From NCBI GenBank assembly GCA_018829445.1, contig JAHJTV010000018.1, positions 96,896 to 160,895 on the forward strand: 64,000 bases of DNA, given 5' to 3'. Both the position numbers and the translations under genes were made by a program. The DNA is from a bacterium (GTDB lineage: Bacteria; SAR324; XYD2-FULL-50-16). The notes below the pieces were generated by a model. It was not told the DNA's origin. It searched no databases and saw only the letters and a list, made by a program, of their open reading frames with translations. This document shows, piece by piece, positions 45,162 to 54,678 of this stretch. Positions within the stretch are counted from its first letter, which is position 1. Each line of letters opens with the position of its first letter.

Positions 45162-46676
45162 TTAGATATTTACCATCTCCCTGATTGCTTTAACATTCAT
45201 ATGCTGTCTGAAATGGTCTGCCAGCAGATCATATTGTTGATTTCTAAACTCGTTGATGGTCAGGTTGCTGCTCTCATTTGGCGAATATGAAGGCAACAGG
45301 CGTTTTAGAAGGTTATGCCTGAATCCGGTATTGTTAAACAGACCATGGAAATAAGTACCCCAGGTTTTTTTATCTTCCGAAATTGCACCATCATCTTCGC
45401 TGATCGCAGTTCCATTGCGGGACGTCATCTTAATAACCGGCTCCAGTGTTTCCATCCTTTTGGTCACACCCATATGGATTTCGTAGCCCTCCACCACGTC
45501 CCCCGTGTTACACCAGGTTCCGATGGAACGGCTCAAGGTTTTATCAACTTCCATGGTCGTTTCCAGATCCAACAATCCCAATCCTTCGTCAGACCCGGGT
45601 ATGCTTTCAACTCCACCGGGATCATGAATCATTCCTCCCAAGATCTGATACCCGCCACAAATCCCTCCGAGTTCCCCTCCCATTGTTGAGTAAGTTTTGA
45701 TGGGATCGATCCAACCTGAGGCTTTCAGCCAAATCAGATCGCTGCGGACATTTTTAGATCCTGGTAACAGCACCAGATTATACCCTGCCAGATTTCTAGG
45801 CCGGGTCAGGTAGTGCAGCCTAACCTGAGTATCATTCTCCAGGGGAGAAAAATCGGTAAAATTGGAGATACAGGGAAAGCGAATAACGGCAATATTGGCC
45901 TTATCCGGTTCAGGAGATTCCGGCGGATCGACCAGAATTTCCAAAGGAACGCTATCCTCAGAGTCTATCTTGATATTTGTGTAGTAGGGAATAAGTCCCA
46001 AAACCGGTCGCCGCGTTTCCTTTTCAAGATATCTGATCCCATCATCAAAGAGGGAGGGATCTCCGCGAAAACGGTTGATGATAAATCCTTTGACCAGGTC
46101 TCTGTGGATCTGCGGGATAACAGCCAGAGTACCGATAATCTGTGCAAAAACGCCACCCCGGTCAATATCAGCAGTCAGAATTACCGGTGCTTTCGCCAAC
46201 AGAGCGGTTTTGAAATTGACAAAGTCACGATTTTGCAGATTTACCTCACCGCATGATCCTGCGCCTTCCATAATGATCAGATCATATTTGTTTTGAAGGC
46301 GGCTGAGGCTTTCAGCGGATTTTTTGAAGAGCTCATCGGTATTTTTGAAGTAATCCCTGGCGTTAACATTGTAAATCGGTTTGCCATGAAGAATAACCTG
46401 CGAACCCGTCTGTGAGCTTGGTTTAAGTAGTACCGGATTCATATCCGTATGGGGTTTGATGCGGGCAGCCTGTGCCTGGACGACCTGGGCTCTCCCCATC
46501 TCACCACCTTCATCTGTTACTGATGAGTTATTGGACATATTTTGTGCTTTGAATGGGGCAACAGAAACACCGAGATCGGAGAAAATCCGGCATAGTGCTG
46601 CTACAACAATGCTTTTACCGACATCGGAACCGGTCCCTAAAACTGATAAGCATTTGGCGGGCTTATGTTGAGTCAT
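45162..46676 (-). CDS. cobQ: Cobyric acid synthase (amidotransferase)
   Basis: A 504-residue protein (CbiP in the Salmonella scheme). N-terminal P-loop-like GTGSDVGKS at 14-22 is the dethiobiotin-synthase-like ATPase site. VAPFKAQNMSNNSSVT is the substrate-contacting stretch of the family. The C-terminal GATase1-like domain includes GGICGGYQILG with the glutaminase cysteine, and a histidine in TYFHGLF. It makes the four amidations b, d, e and g. It lies 17 bp after cbiJ in the same unit. Confidence 0.96.
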   Translation of the reverse strand: MTQHKPAKCLSVLGTGSDVGKSIVVAALCRIFSDLGVSVAPFKAQNMSNNSSVTDEGGEMGRAQVVQAQAARIKPHTDMNPVLLKPSSQTGSQVILHGKPIYNVNARDYFKNTDELFKKSAESLSRLQNKYDLIIMEGAGSCGEVNLQNRDFVNFKTALLAKAPVILTADIDRGGVFAQIIGTLAVIPQIHRDLVKGFIINRFRGDPSLFDDGIRYLEKETRRPVLGLIPYYTNIKIDSEDSVPLEILVDPPESPEPDKANIAVIRFPCISNFTDFSPLENDTQVRLHYLTRPRNLAGYNLVLLPGSKNVRSDLIWLKASGWIDPIKTYSTMGGELGGICGGYQILGGMIHDPGGVESIPGSDEGLGLLDLETTMEVDKTLSRSIGTWCNTGDVVEGYEIHMGVTKRMETLEPVIKMTSRNGTAISEDDGAISEDKKTWGTYFHGLFNNTGFRHNLLKRLLPSYSPNESSNLTINEFRNQQYDLLADHFRQHMNVKAIREMVNI

Positions 46677-46693
46677 ACTGAGTTTTTATTGAT

Positions 46694-47428
46694 TCAGGTT
46701 TTGTCGTTCAGAAGTGTGTTGATCAGCTCTTTCAGATTTGTGAACCCATCTTCGGCAGGTTTGTCGATAAGAATTGGTGTAATGTCCAGGTGCTGACAGG
46801 CTTGTATCTTTTCCCGGGTACCCCCCTGTTTTCCAGAATTTTTCATGACAACATAATCCGCCTGATAATCCCTGAAAGTAGCGATATTCATTTCGAGGGA
46901 GAACGGCCCCAGTCCGGCCACTATATCCTTTACTGCCACATTGTTTTGCCGGCAGATCTCCATGCTCTCAACGCTGGGCAACACGCGGTACACAAAGCGA
47001 TTTGAGCCCCTGACTTTCTGAAACTGTTTGATATGATTACTACCTGTGGTAAAAAAAACACACCCGGATATTTCCTTCAGTCTTTCCACACACTCATCAA
47101 GGGAGCGGACGACCTCTGCGGTTTCCGACTCGATGCGTGACCTGGAGTAGCGAAAATAGGTACATCCTGTTTGAGAAGCCGCCTTAAAAGCGGTTTCTGA
47201 AACTTCAACGGCGTATGGATGGGACAGATCGACCACGGTCTTAACTCCATTAGTTTCAATAAAATCCACCATAGCTTTAAAATTCAGCCGTCCGGCCTGC
47301 ACTTTTTCTCCATTATCCAGGAACTCTTTACCGGTTTCGGTGGCCACCGTGATGAGATAGTCCTTCTTCCCTTTAATCCCGTGCACCAGTATTCCGGCTT
47401 CGGAAGTACCGCCAATAATCCAGATCAA
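46694..47428 (-). CDS. cbiJ: Cobalt-precorrin-6A reductase
   Basis: A 244-residue CbiJ/CobK family enzyme. The N-terminal MIWIIGGTSEAGIL is the family start, and DLSHPYAVEVSETAF and FTTGSNHIKQFQKV are typical substrate-contacting stretches. It reduces a double bond of cobalt-precorrin-6A with NAD(P)H. Overlaps the CbiH stop-start by 4 bp. Confidence 0.93.
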   Translation of the reverse strand: MIWIIGGTSEAGILVHGIKGKKDYLITVATETGKEFLDNGEKVQAGRLNFKAMVDFIETNGVKTVVDLSHPYAVEVSETAFKAASQTGCTYFRYSRSRIESETAEVVRSLDECVERLKEISGCVFFTTGSNHIKQFQKVRGSNRFVYRVLPSVESMEICRQNNVAVKDIVAGLGPFSLEMNIATFRDYQADYVVMKNSGKQGGTREKIQACQHLDITPILIDKPAEDGFTNLKELINTLLNDKT

Positions 47429-48144
47429 ATCTTATATCCTCTTGGTGTTACCATCCATTCATCCTTAATGAAAGTCTGGCTGTTACCGATAATCACGACG
47501 GTTTTCATATCAATAAAATCGAAATCAATGGTGTCCAGAGTCACCAGCTTACGCTCATTCCCGGGACGGCCGGCATTTTTGACCAGGGCTACCGGGGTTT
47601 TGGGAGCGACATACTGTTTAATAATCGTAATCGCTTTTGCAATATGGAGTTTTCTCCCCCGACTCTTGGGGTTATACAGGGAGATAACAAAATCCCCTTC
47701 AGCCGCATGGGCGAGCCGTTTTTCAATAACCTCCCAGGGAGTCAGTAGATCGCTAAGACTTATGGTACAAAAATCATGCATCAAGGGAGCTCCCACCTCT
47801 GCAGCAGCTGCAAAAACAGAACTGACACCGGGTACGATTTCAACTGCAATATCCTCGGCCATTTCCAGGATGGGACCTGCCATACCATACAGTCCGGGAT
47901 CACCGGTACTGATGAGACAAGTATCGACCCCGTTTCTGACCTCATCAATCGCAGCCTGACATCGTTCAATCTCTTTTGTCATGCCGGTCTGGATCACTTT
48001 TTTGTTTTTCGTGTACTCCTCAACCAGTTTAATATAATAGGTATAACCGACAATGGTGTTGCATTTTTCCAGAATCTCCCTGGCTTTTTGGGTAAGATGT
48101 TCGCTGCCTCCTGGTCCAATACCAACTACATAAAGCTTTGCCAT
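47425..48144 (-). CDS. cbiH: Cobalt-factor III/precorrin-3B C17-methyltransferase
   Basis: A 239-residue SAM-dependent methyltransferase of the tetrapyrrole methylase family. GIGPGGSEHLTQKAREIL is the family N-terminal motif, and STGDPGLYGMAGPILEM and EIVPGVSSVFAAAAEVGAPL are the middle motifs. The FVISLYNPKSRGRKLHIAKA region is diagnostic for CbiH/CobJ. It methylates C17 and triggers ring contraction. No CbiH-CbiG fusion. Confidence 0.94.
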   Translation of the reverse strand: MAKLYVVGIGPGGSEHLTQKAREILEKCNTIVGYTYYIKLVEEYTKNKKVIQTGMTKEIERCQAAIDEVRNGVDTCLISTGDPGLYGMAGPILEMAEDIAVEIVPGVSSVFAAAAEVGAPLMHDFCTISLSDLLTPWEVIEKRLAHAAEGDFVISLYNPKSRGRKLHIAKAITIIKQYVAPKTPVALVKNAGRPGNERKLVTLDTIDFDFIDMKTVVIIGNSQTFIKDEWMVTPRGYKI

Positions 48145-48147
48145 AAG

Positions 48148-49116
48148 TTACAATTTATTTGATTTGGAGACGGCGATAGTGATCCCGTCTATTACGGTTT
48201 TATTAACAATAAGCTCATCCCCTGAAAGATAAGCACAGGGCTCACAGACTGAAGCGACACCAGTCGTCTCCTGGACAAACTGACTGGTCTCAAATTTATC
48301 CTGAACCGAGGCTATCTTCTCCTCTGAGTAAATCTTCAGATCACAGTTCAGTACCTGGCAGGCCTCGTGCAGACCGGGTTCATTTTTTTTGAGTTCAATG
48401 GTTGCCAGGGAACGAATACTTTTAGTGCTCAGGTTGTTCTGCCTGAAAACCAGGTTGATGGCCTCCAATATTTCAAATCCGGCTTTTCCCTTCCGGCACC
48501 CTATTCCAACATGAAGAATTCGTGGGCGGAGGAAACAGGCGGGTACGGTGCAGTCTATTTTTTCGGCAATATCCACAAAAATGCATCCTTCCGGATGGTT
48601 TCTCACCAGATTGGGATAATTAATAGTTGCTGTAAACAAGGAGTAAAAACCGATCCGTTTGCCATCAACCATCATGGCCGTTATGGTCTTAGCTGACTTT
48701 AAATCTTCAATAATCAATCCAGACTTCTTGGCAAACAGGTCAACAGCTTCGATGCCACGATTATCCGAAGCAGTAGTGATAATCGCCTGGCAAGACAGAA
48801 AATCAGCCAGCTTCCTGGCAAGCTCATTGGCCCCGCCCAGGTGTCCTGAAATCAAGCTGATGGCATATTTCCCCAGATCGTCCACCACAACAATGGCAGG
48901 GTCTATACTCTTACTCTTCAGATAAGGGGCGCATAATCGGGTTGCTATTCCTGTAGATGAGATAAAGATAACAGCTTCAAAGTCTTGAAAAATGCGATCC
49001 AGGTTAGCTTGATAGTTCTCCTGGTTAAAACATTCCACAAACCGGGAAAATTGATCCCTGATCCTGAAGGCGATGGCTTCGCCGGATCTGGAAAAACTTA
49101 AACAGGCTGTTTTCAC
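48148..49116 (-). CDS. cbiG: Cobalt-precorrin-5A hydrolase
   Basis: A 322-residue CbiG. N-terminal and central features (FISSTGIATRLCAPYLKSKSIDPAIVVVDDLGKYAISLISGHLGGANELARKLA) and the C-terminal GIGCRKGKAGFEI match the family. It opens the delta-lactone of cobalt-precorrin-5A and releases acetaldehyde, a step specific to the anaerobic pathway. Overlaps cbiF by 4 bp and is 3 bp from cbiH. Confidence 0.95.
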   Translation of the reverse strand: MKTACLSFSRSGEAIAFRIRDQFSRFVECFNQENYQANLDRIFQDFEAVIFISSTGIATRLCAPYLKSKSIDPAIVVVDDLGKYAISLISGHLGGANELARKLADFLSCQAIITTASDNRGIEAVDLFAKKSGLIIEDLKSAKTITAMMVDGKRIGFYSLFTATINYPNLVRNHPEGCIFVDIAEKIDCTVPACFLRPRILHVGIGCRKGKAGFEILEAINLVFRQNNLSTKSIRSLATIELKKNEPGLHEACQVLNCDLKIYSEEKIASVQDKFETSQFVQETTGVASVCEPCAYLSGDELIVNKTVIDGITIAVSKSNKL

Positions 49117-49868
49117 GAGTTTCCTTTACGATAACCGTGTGAAAATTCGGGATGATACAGTTGGGATCTTTCAAAATCCCCTTCAATAAAATCGCCAACC
49201 AGAATCTGGGCGAATCTATCGATCTTTTCCGTTTTCACTTTTTCTGCAATGGTGTTCAAGGTTCCTTTAATGATTTTTTGATCCGGCCAGCTGGCTTTAT
49301 AGACCACAGCTACGGGAACATCCCCTCTTTGATAACCCCGTTTCAGTTTTTCGATGACGCGGTCGATCTCCTGGACGGACAAAAAAATGGCCATTGAACA
49401 TTTATGGGCAGCCAGGAGCTCAAGATCTTCATCTTCAGGAACAGGTGTCCTGCCTTCAATTCTGGTGATGATGACAGTCTGGCTGACTGCCGGAACAGTA
49501 AACTCCCGATTAATGGCAGCACAACTTGCCGTAAACGAGCTGACTCCCGGAATGATTTCATACTGAAGATTCAGTTTATCCAAAATCCCGATCTGCTCTC
49601 TGATAGCACTATAAAGGGTAGGATCACCCGTATGCAAGCGAACAATGATTGTTTTTTCACTTTGATGTTGCTTTATGGTGTCCATAACCTCTTCCAAGGT
49701 CATGGAAGCACTGTCGAATTTCAAGCAATCTTTTTTACAGATTTGAAGATGTTTATCCCAAACCAGTGATCCTGCAAAAATAACCACATCTGCCTGTTTT
49801 AAAAGTCTTTGCCCTTTAACCGTGATCAGCTCAACATCTCCCGGCCCGGCTCCTATGAAATAGATCAT
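49113..49868 (-). CDS. cbiF: Cobalt-precorrin-4 C11-methyltransferase
   Basis: A 251-residue tetrapyrrole methylase. Family motifs are GAGPGDVELITVKGQ, VRLHTGDPTLYSAIREQ and YEIIPGVSSFTASCAAINREFTVP. RIEGRTPVPEDEDLELLAAHKCSMAIFLS is characteristic for CbiF/CobM. First gene of the run cbiF-G-H-J-cobQ-cobD-cbiB. The leader (49869 onward) carries the REP and element cluster at 49.98-50.42 kb instead of a visible riboswitch. Confidence 0.95.
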   Translation of the reverse strand: MIYFIGAGPGDVELITVKGQRLLKQADVVIFAGSLVWDKHLQICKKDCLKFDSASMTLEEVMDTIKQHQSEKTIIVRLHTGDPTLYSAIREQIGILDKLNLQYEIIPGVSSFTASCAAINREFTVPAVSQTVIITRIEGRTPVPEDEDLELLAAHKCSMAIFLSVQEIDRVIEKLKRGYQRGDVPVAVVYKASWPDQKIIKGTLNTIAEKVKTEKIDRFAQILVGDFIEGDFERSQLYHPEFSHGYRKGNS

Positions 49869-49984
49869 TGTGTTTTAATTATTGTTAAATGCCCCCGGCA
49901 AAGCCTTGGGTCATATTCCATGAATTCCTGAAAAGGGAATAGTTTTTGTCAGATGCTAAAATTTACTTATTTCGCCAAAAGCAA

Positions 49985-50412
49985 GGATTATGGTAAGGCG
50001 GGGTTACATCCCATAAGCGCTTACTTAAGAGCAAATAGAAAGAAGACTTGTTGATAATTAATTATTATCTTGAGAGTATAGGGTTCTCTGTCATGCCGGA
50101 CTTGATCCGGCATCCAGATTTTTGAAATAATTATGGATTCCGCGTCAAGCACGGAATGACAACATGTCAGCTTTCTATGGCCTATAATTTCAATAATTTA
50201 GGCAATAACTCAAAACTGTTCAGTTATTATCAATTGGTTATTAATTATTTCTTCTTTTAAAATAGTCTATTGTGCTGATGATGCTTTTTCCCAAATAGTC
50301 AATAATCAATTGTTAATTGAAAACTACTAGTGATTTATTGCCAAGTAAGCGCTTGTAGGATTACATCCTCTGCCAGTACTTATTCTAAGGCGGCCACGCA
50401 GGGCCGCCCTAC
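49985..50412. repeat. Interrupted double-hairpin REP repeat
   Basis: The left part (49985-50010) reads GGTAAGGCGGGGTTACAT, and the right part (50358-50412) continues TTACATCCTCTGCC...GGCGGCCACGCAGGGCCGCCCTACC. The two parts are the same REP found intact at 55822-55885, broken by the element above. The second hairpin here has the altered loop ACGCAG. Confidence 0.7.
50011..50358. mobile_element. Miniature element with AAGCGCTTA ends, inserted in a REP hairpin loop, copy 1
   Basis: The ends CATAAGCGCTTACTT (from 50012) and AAGTAAGCGCTTG (50343-50355) form an inverted repeat with 12 contiguous matching bases. To the left is GGCGGGGTTACATCC and to the right ATTACATCCTCTGCCAGTAC, the broken halves of one REP, so the insert separates the hairpin loop TTACAT with a repeat of it. 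The interior carries another palindromic repeat (50093-50159): ATGCCGGA/TCCGGCAT, then ATTCCGC/GCGGAAT-like. Nothing else is coded in the 653-bp gap 49869-50521. Confidence 0.6.
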
Positions 50413-50521
50413 CGTTTTTTCATCGTTCGCTAAGAAATTAGATCAATATACTCGAATAGTGAAACACATATCACGTTCCCTTCTCCCCCGGTTATATCTT
50501 TGCCTGAAGTTAGTCGGCAAT

Positions 50522-51238
50522 CTACCTGTTATTACAATAGCGGTTTCCCTTATTCTTAATTACAGCGACTGACAAATAGGCGGCATCCGGAGGATTACCA
50601 GCATCTTTGAGATCAAATATCATCTCATCATCCAAACCCATCCGTCTAACCAGATAGGCGATATCCGGCTGAGCTTTTTTTACACACTCGATCAGAATGG
50701 GCAGTTTTTTATTCACCTTCATAAAAACCGTCGTTGAGTGACGGGCGATCAACTCACTTGCCTTGTCTACCTCAGTCGGCATTTCATAAACAGCAAAGTT
50801 CTCACCCTTTACACAAAGGGGCAAACCCAGCATTGTTGATGCAGCATTGATGGTATTAATTCCCGGAATATGTACCACTTTTACTCCCAGGGAATCCAGC
50901 CTCTCGGTCAGGTAGTTTGACGTGCTGAAGATAGTGGGATCACCCATAGTAACATAGGAAATGCTCTTTCCTTCATCCAGTTCCATTTTTATTGTTTTGG
51001 CCAGATCCGAATACCGATTGAAGAGTTCATCCGCGTCATTTGTCATGGGGAAAAAATACATGACTATTTTTGATTCCGGAATAAAATTAAGTACAATCTC
51101 ACGAGCAACACTTTTGCCCTGTTGACTTGATTGCGGGACAAAAACAATATCGGATTCCTCCAGCAGTCGTTTTGCTTTCAGTGTTATCAATTCGGGATCT
51201 CCTGTGCCGATGCCGATAGAATAGACAGGTTTGCTCAT
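50522..51238 (-). CDS. cbiL: Cobalt-factor II/precorrin-2 C20-methyltransferase
   Basis: A 238-residue tetrapyrrole methylase. GIGTGDPELITLKAKRLLEESDIVFVP is diagnostic for CbiL/CobI, followed by SYVTMGDPTIFSTSNYL and VVHIPGINTINAASTMLGLPL. It adds the C20 methyl group at the entry of the cobalt-early pathway. It is the last gene of the ABC-2/btuCDF unit, 27 bp after the binding-protein gene. Confidence 0.95.
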   Translation of the reverse strand: MSKPVYSIGIGTGDPELITLKAKRLLEESDIVFVPQSSQQGKSVAREIVLNFIPESKIVMYFFPMTNDADELFNRYSDLAKTIKMELDEGKSISYVTMGDPTIFSTSNYLTERLDSLGVKVVHIPGINTINAASTMLGLPLCVKGENFAVYEMPTEVDKASELIARHSTTVFMKVNKKLPILIECVKKAQPDIAYLVRRMGLDDEMIFDLKDAGNPPDAAYLSVAVIKNKGNRYCNNR

Positions 51239-51265
51239 TGGGTATAATTCCTGATAAAACGTTAA

Positions 51266-52090
51266 TTAAAATTTCTTAACACCAAGTTGTTTAAAAATCT
51301 TTTGATTGAGTGCCAGAACAGCGTCAAAAGCGTTTAAACCGGGTCTGGTAAACTGAAGTTGATCGACTTCCCAGACGGTACTTTTTAGCTTTTTGAAGTA
51401 GTTTCTCTCCCTTGGCGGAACCGGGTTTTTATTCATCGGACCGTTTTGATAGATGTACAGATCCGGATTCTGTACCAGAATCATTTCAGGCGATAACAGA
51501 ACGTGTTTATCATTAATATCAATAATATTGATCCCACCTGCTGCCTTGATAATTGAAGTGATGATATTCTGTTGACCCGCCAGTTTTAAGGGTTGTTGAC
51601 TGACTTCATAAACCACGAATACTTCTCTTTCCGGTTTTTGTACTTGGGATAGCTTATGCTTAAGATCAGTGATCAGCTGACGTGCCTCATCCCTTTTTTG
51701 GAAGGTAACTCCCAGACGATGAATGGCTTCCAAAATCTGCTCAAGAGTCCTCGGATCATATCTGAACAGATCTGCTCCCAGACGTTCATTCAATTCATCC
51801 GAATAGGCTCTTTTGGAACCGGCAATAATCAAATCAGGTTGAAGTGCTTTGACTAGCTCAATATTCGGGCTCAAATGAGACCCGATCTTGGTAGTCTTTG
51901 AGTAGACCTCATCATTAAAAGTGACCCCCACAATGCGACTATCCAGATTTAACTGCTTCAAAATGGGACTAACCGCCGTATTGAATACCACAACTCTCTG
52001 GTATGCCTGAATACTTGCCGGGCATGATCCACTCAGGAAAAGCAGAAGCGCCAACAGACCGCCATATTTTATTAAACTTTTCTTTGTCAT
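51266..52090 (-). CDS. btuF: Periplasmic corrinoid/metal-chelate-binding protein (BtuF-like)
   Basis: A 274-residue TroA-like/BtuF-type periplasmic binding protein (PF01497). The N-terminal signal runs over about residues 1-28 (ALLLFLSGSC then PASIQA). A lipobox is not perfect, so it could be soluble or a lipoprotein. The SHLSPNIELVKALQPDLIIAGSK stretch is typical of the family. The position between cbiL and BtuC/BtuD genes in a B12 locus makes a corrinoid ligand most likely; an iron chelate is the alternative. Confidence 0.75.
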   Translation of the reverse strand: MTKKSLIKYGGLLALLLFLSGSCPASIQAYQRVVVFNTAVSPILKQLNLDSRIVGVTFNDEVYSKTTKIGSHLSPNIELVKALQPDLIIAGSKRAYSDELNERLGADLFRYDPRTLEQILEAIHRLGVTFQKRDEARQLITDLKHKLSQVQKPEREVFVVYEVSQQPLKLAGQQNIITSIIKAAGGINIIDINDKHVLLSPEMILVQNPDLYIYQNGPMNKNPVPPRERNYFKKLKSTVWEVDQLQFTRPGLNAFDAVLALNQKIFKQLGVKKF

Positions 52091-52192
52091 TGATAATTCG
52101 TTTTTTTTAAAGCTTTATGCTGTCAGCGATTCAAAGCTGCCCTATCTGGGAAACAGCCAAATATTAGAAATATCGACACACACCATTTTATT

Positions 52193-52963
52193 TTATGTCT
52201 GATCCGTGTTTTTGTCATCAATAGCGGAATAAACGACCAGTTTATCCTTATGCGTAAGGAAATCTATTTCAACCTCAAAGACTTCCGCCAGTTTTTGAGC
52301 ACTGATTTGATCTTTGGTGACATCATACACGAGATCTCCGCCGGAAAAGATCAGAAAGCGGTCAAATTCCCTGATAGCCAAGGAAACATCATGCATAACC
52401 ACCAGAAATATCTTATCTTTCTGCTGTTTTTTCAGAAAGTTGATAGTCTCATGTTGATGCCGCAAGTCTATGCCGGTTAAAGGCTCATCCAGTAAGGAAA
52501 CCGGGGTCTCCCGATTTAACGCCCTCGCCAGCAAGACACGCTGTTTCTCTCCTCCGGACAGTTCATTAAATGACCGTTTCGCCAGATGCTCAATATCGAA
52601 CTTCGCAATCACCCTGCCGGTTGCCCTGTGATCTTCCTGTCTATAGTGAAACCCGTTAGTTAAAGGAAACCTGCCCGTCAATATCACATAGAAGACATCA
52701 AAAGGCATATTCAAAGCTGTTTTTTGCGGTAATAATCCAACCGTGCTATTTCGTTCTTTCAGGGAGTATGACTCAAAATCCCGGTCCTTGACTCTGTAGT
52801 TACCCTTAAAAGTAAGAAATCCGGACAGCAGGGACAAAAAGGTGGATTTGCCACTACCATTATTACCCAAGACCGCAACAAAATCGCCCGGTTTCAGGTT
52901 CAGTGATTTAATTGACAAACAAAAATCGGCCCGTTGGGCCAGAATGTTTTTGAGCTCAATCAA
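52193..52963 (-). CDS. btuD: Corrinoid-type ABC transporter ATPase (BtuD/FecE-like)
   Basis: A 256-residue ATPase. Walker A is G-N-N-G-S-G-K-S at 33-40, the signature is LSGGEKQR and Walker B is VSLLDEPLTGID, with an H-loop MHDVS. It energises import with the FecCD-type permease. Overlaps the permease gene by 8 bp. The gap of 102 bp to the BtuF-like gene holds nothing recognisable. Confidence 0.85.
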   Translation of the reverse strand: MIELKNILAQRADFCLSIKSLNLKPGDFVAVLGNNGSGKSTFLSLLSGFLTFKGNYRVKDRDFESYSLKERNSTVGLLPQKTALNMPFDVFYVILTGRFPLTNGFHYRQEDHRATGRVIAKFDIEHLAKRSFNELSGGEKQRVLLARALNRETPVSLLDEPLTGIDLRHQHETINFLKKQQKDKIFLVVMHDVSLAIREFDRFLIFSGGDLVYDVTKDQISAQKLAEVFEVEIDFLTHKDKLVVYSAIDDKNTDQT

Positions 52964-53939
52964 AATAAAACAACTCCCGTTTCCGTTTGATCAACAGGTA
53001 GAGGAAAAAGAGCCCCCCAATAAACGAGGTGATAATTCCCACAGCCAGTTCACGACCATCACCCATAGCTGTTCTGGCTATCAGATCATTCAGCACCATA
53101 AAACCGGCACCGATCAACAGGCTGATGGGAATAAGGTCGGAAGCTTTCACAAATTTTAATAGTCGTACCATGTGAGGAATGATAAGTCCCACGAACCCGA
53201 TTATTCCCGCATATCCGACACTGATTGCTGTCAGCAGTGCTGCTATAAAAAATGCTTTCTTTCTCAACCGGTCTACGTTAACACCACTGGAAGCGGCAGT
53301 CGTATCGTCGAATGATATAATATCGAGACTTAAAAATTCAGTCCGCATCACAAGGATGGAGAAAATCAACACGACGGCCAGGACGGATATGTTTTCCAGT
53401 GAAGCTGCCTGAAAACCGCCCATCAACCAGAAGATAATGGAACTGACGGCATCATCGCTCAAAAACTTCATGAGGCTGATCACGGAAGCGGCAAAGGTAT
53501 GAATCACAATCCCGGCTAATAACATGGTGATAGGTTGCACACTGCCCTTAACCGATGAAATCCTGTATACGGCATAAAGCCCGATTAATCCGGAGACCAG
53601 GGCAAAAATCGGTATCAGCTTTATAGTACCGATCATAATGGCAACAACTGCTCCCATGGCTGAAGACGATGACACACCCGTAGTAAACGAATCCGCCAGC
53701 GGATTTTTCATGACATACTGAAACAACGCCCCGCTCAAAGACAAGGCAGCTCCTACCAATGCTGCCAGTATGACTCTCGGCCCTCTTACATGCAACAGGA
53801 TATCCTTTTGCACATTTGTCATATTAAAAAAATCGATCTCCACAGCTCCGGAGGTAAGGCCAAAAAATAAAATACCAATTAAAAAGGCAGCAGAAATACA
53901 AATTGTCAGGTATTTCTTAAAAGCCGGAGATGATACCAT
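52956..53939 (-). CDS. btuC: Corrinoid-type ABC transporter permease (BtuC/FecCD-like)
   Basis: A 327-residue FecCD-family permease with about ten spans. LHVRGPRVILAALVGAALSLSGALFQYVMKNPLADSFTTGVSSSSAMGAVV and GFVGLIIPHMVRL are family signatures. The start (53939) is 1 bp from the stop of the ABC-2 permease gene, so it is translationally linked to the exporter genes upstream. Could carry vitamin B12 or another metal chelate. Confidence 0.85.
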   Translation of the reverse strand: MVSSPAFKKYLTICISAAFLIGILFFGLTSGAVEIDFFNMTNVQKDILLHVRGPRVILAALVGAALSLSGALFQYVMKNPLADSFTTGVSSSSAMGAVVAIMIGTIKLIPIFALVSGLIGLYAVYRISSVKGSVQPITMLLAGIVIHTFAASVISLMKFLSDDAVSSIIFWLMGGFQAASLENISVLAVVLIFSILVMRTEFLSLDIISFDDTTAASSGVNVDRLRKKAFFIAALLTAISVGYAGIIGFVGLIIPHMVRLLKFVKASDLIPISLLIGAGFMVLNDLIARTAMGDGRELAVGIITSFIGGLFFLYLLIKRKRELFYFD

Positions 53940-53940
53940 T

Positions 53941-54678
53941 CTACGCCTCTACTCTCTTAACAGCCCATAACGCCGTGCAGAAAAAAGCAACAGCAAAAAG
54001 GGTGATGATTCCCAGATAGAGCAGATCGACTTCCCCGCCGGTCAGAGAAGCCCTGATCACTTTGGTCGAATAGGTCAAAGGTAAAAAATAGACAATTGCC
54101 TTGAAAACAGCCGGTAGTTTATCAACGGGGAAAAAGGTTCCACAAAGAAAAATCATGGGTGTAATAACAAAGGTGTTCACTGTTGCCTGACTTCCATGAT
54201 CCCGGACAAGCATTGCCATGGTGATACCCAGGGTTGCAAATAAAAAGGTATGAACCAAAATGGCCAATAAAAAAACCGGGTTAAACAATAATTCTACCCC
54301 AAACAGGGCTGCATAGATAAATATGAGGATAGTACTGATCAAAGCTTTAAAGATTCCATAAAACGCTTCCCCGAGAACAATTTCAACGTGCGTTATGGGA
54401 GCAATCAGAAACTCATCAAAAACATGAAAGTAAAACCGTGTAATATTTATCTCCTGTGATATTCCGTAGCTCTGGTTGAGCGTACTCATGGTGATTAGTC
54501 CCGGAATCAAAAAAGAGATATAGGGCAGACCATTTACGGTCACTTCCCTGCCAAAGCCCCAGCCAAAAGCAATCAAGAATAAAAGAGGCGACAGGGATGA
54601 AGCCAGCACCTGCTTTTTTGCCTTTTTACTGAAAACATGCAGTTCACGGTATAAAACCCCATGGAATCCGTTAAACAT
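53941..54678 (-). CDS. ABC-2-type exporter permease
   Basis: A 245-residue membrane protein of the ABC-2 family with about six spans (PF01061-type). The FVITPMIFLCGTFFPVDKLPAVFKAIVYFLPLTYSTKVIRASLTGG stretch is the classical C-terminal motif. The start overlaps the ATPase gene by 8 bp. It is unusual in a B12 uptake operon, being 1 bp from btuC. It is homologous to drug-, polysaccharide- and heme-exporter subunits. The cargo is unknown. Confidence 0.9.
   Translation of the reverse strand: MFNGFHGVLYRELHVFSKKAKKQVLASSLSPLLFLIAFGWGFGREVTVNGLPYISFLIPGLITMSTLNQSYGISQEINITRFYFHVFDEFLIAPITHVEIVLGEAFYGIFKALISTILIFIYAALFGVELLFNPVFLLAILVHTFLFATLGITMAMLVRDHGSQATVNTFVITPMIFLCGTFFPVDKLPAVFKAIVYFLPLTYSTKVIRASLTGGEVDLLYLGIITLFAVAFFCTALWAVKRVEA

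Noticed and set aside
47219..47959. 246-codon plus-strand open frame opposite cbiJ and cbiH
   Set aside because: The minus-strand products are unmistakable cobalamin enzymes. The opposite frame has composition of an antisense shadow and no family features.
50093..50159. CRISPR-like repeat array
   Set aside because: Only two unlike palindromes occur, with no regular repeat-spacer pattern and no cas genes in the window.
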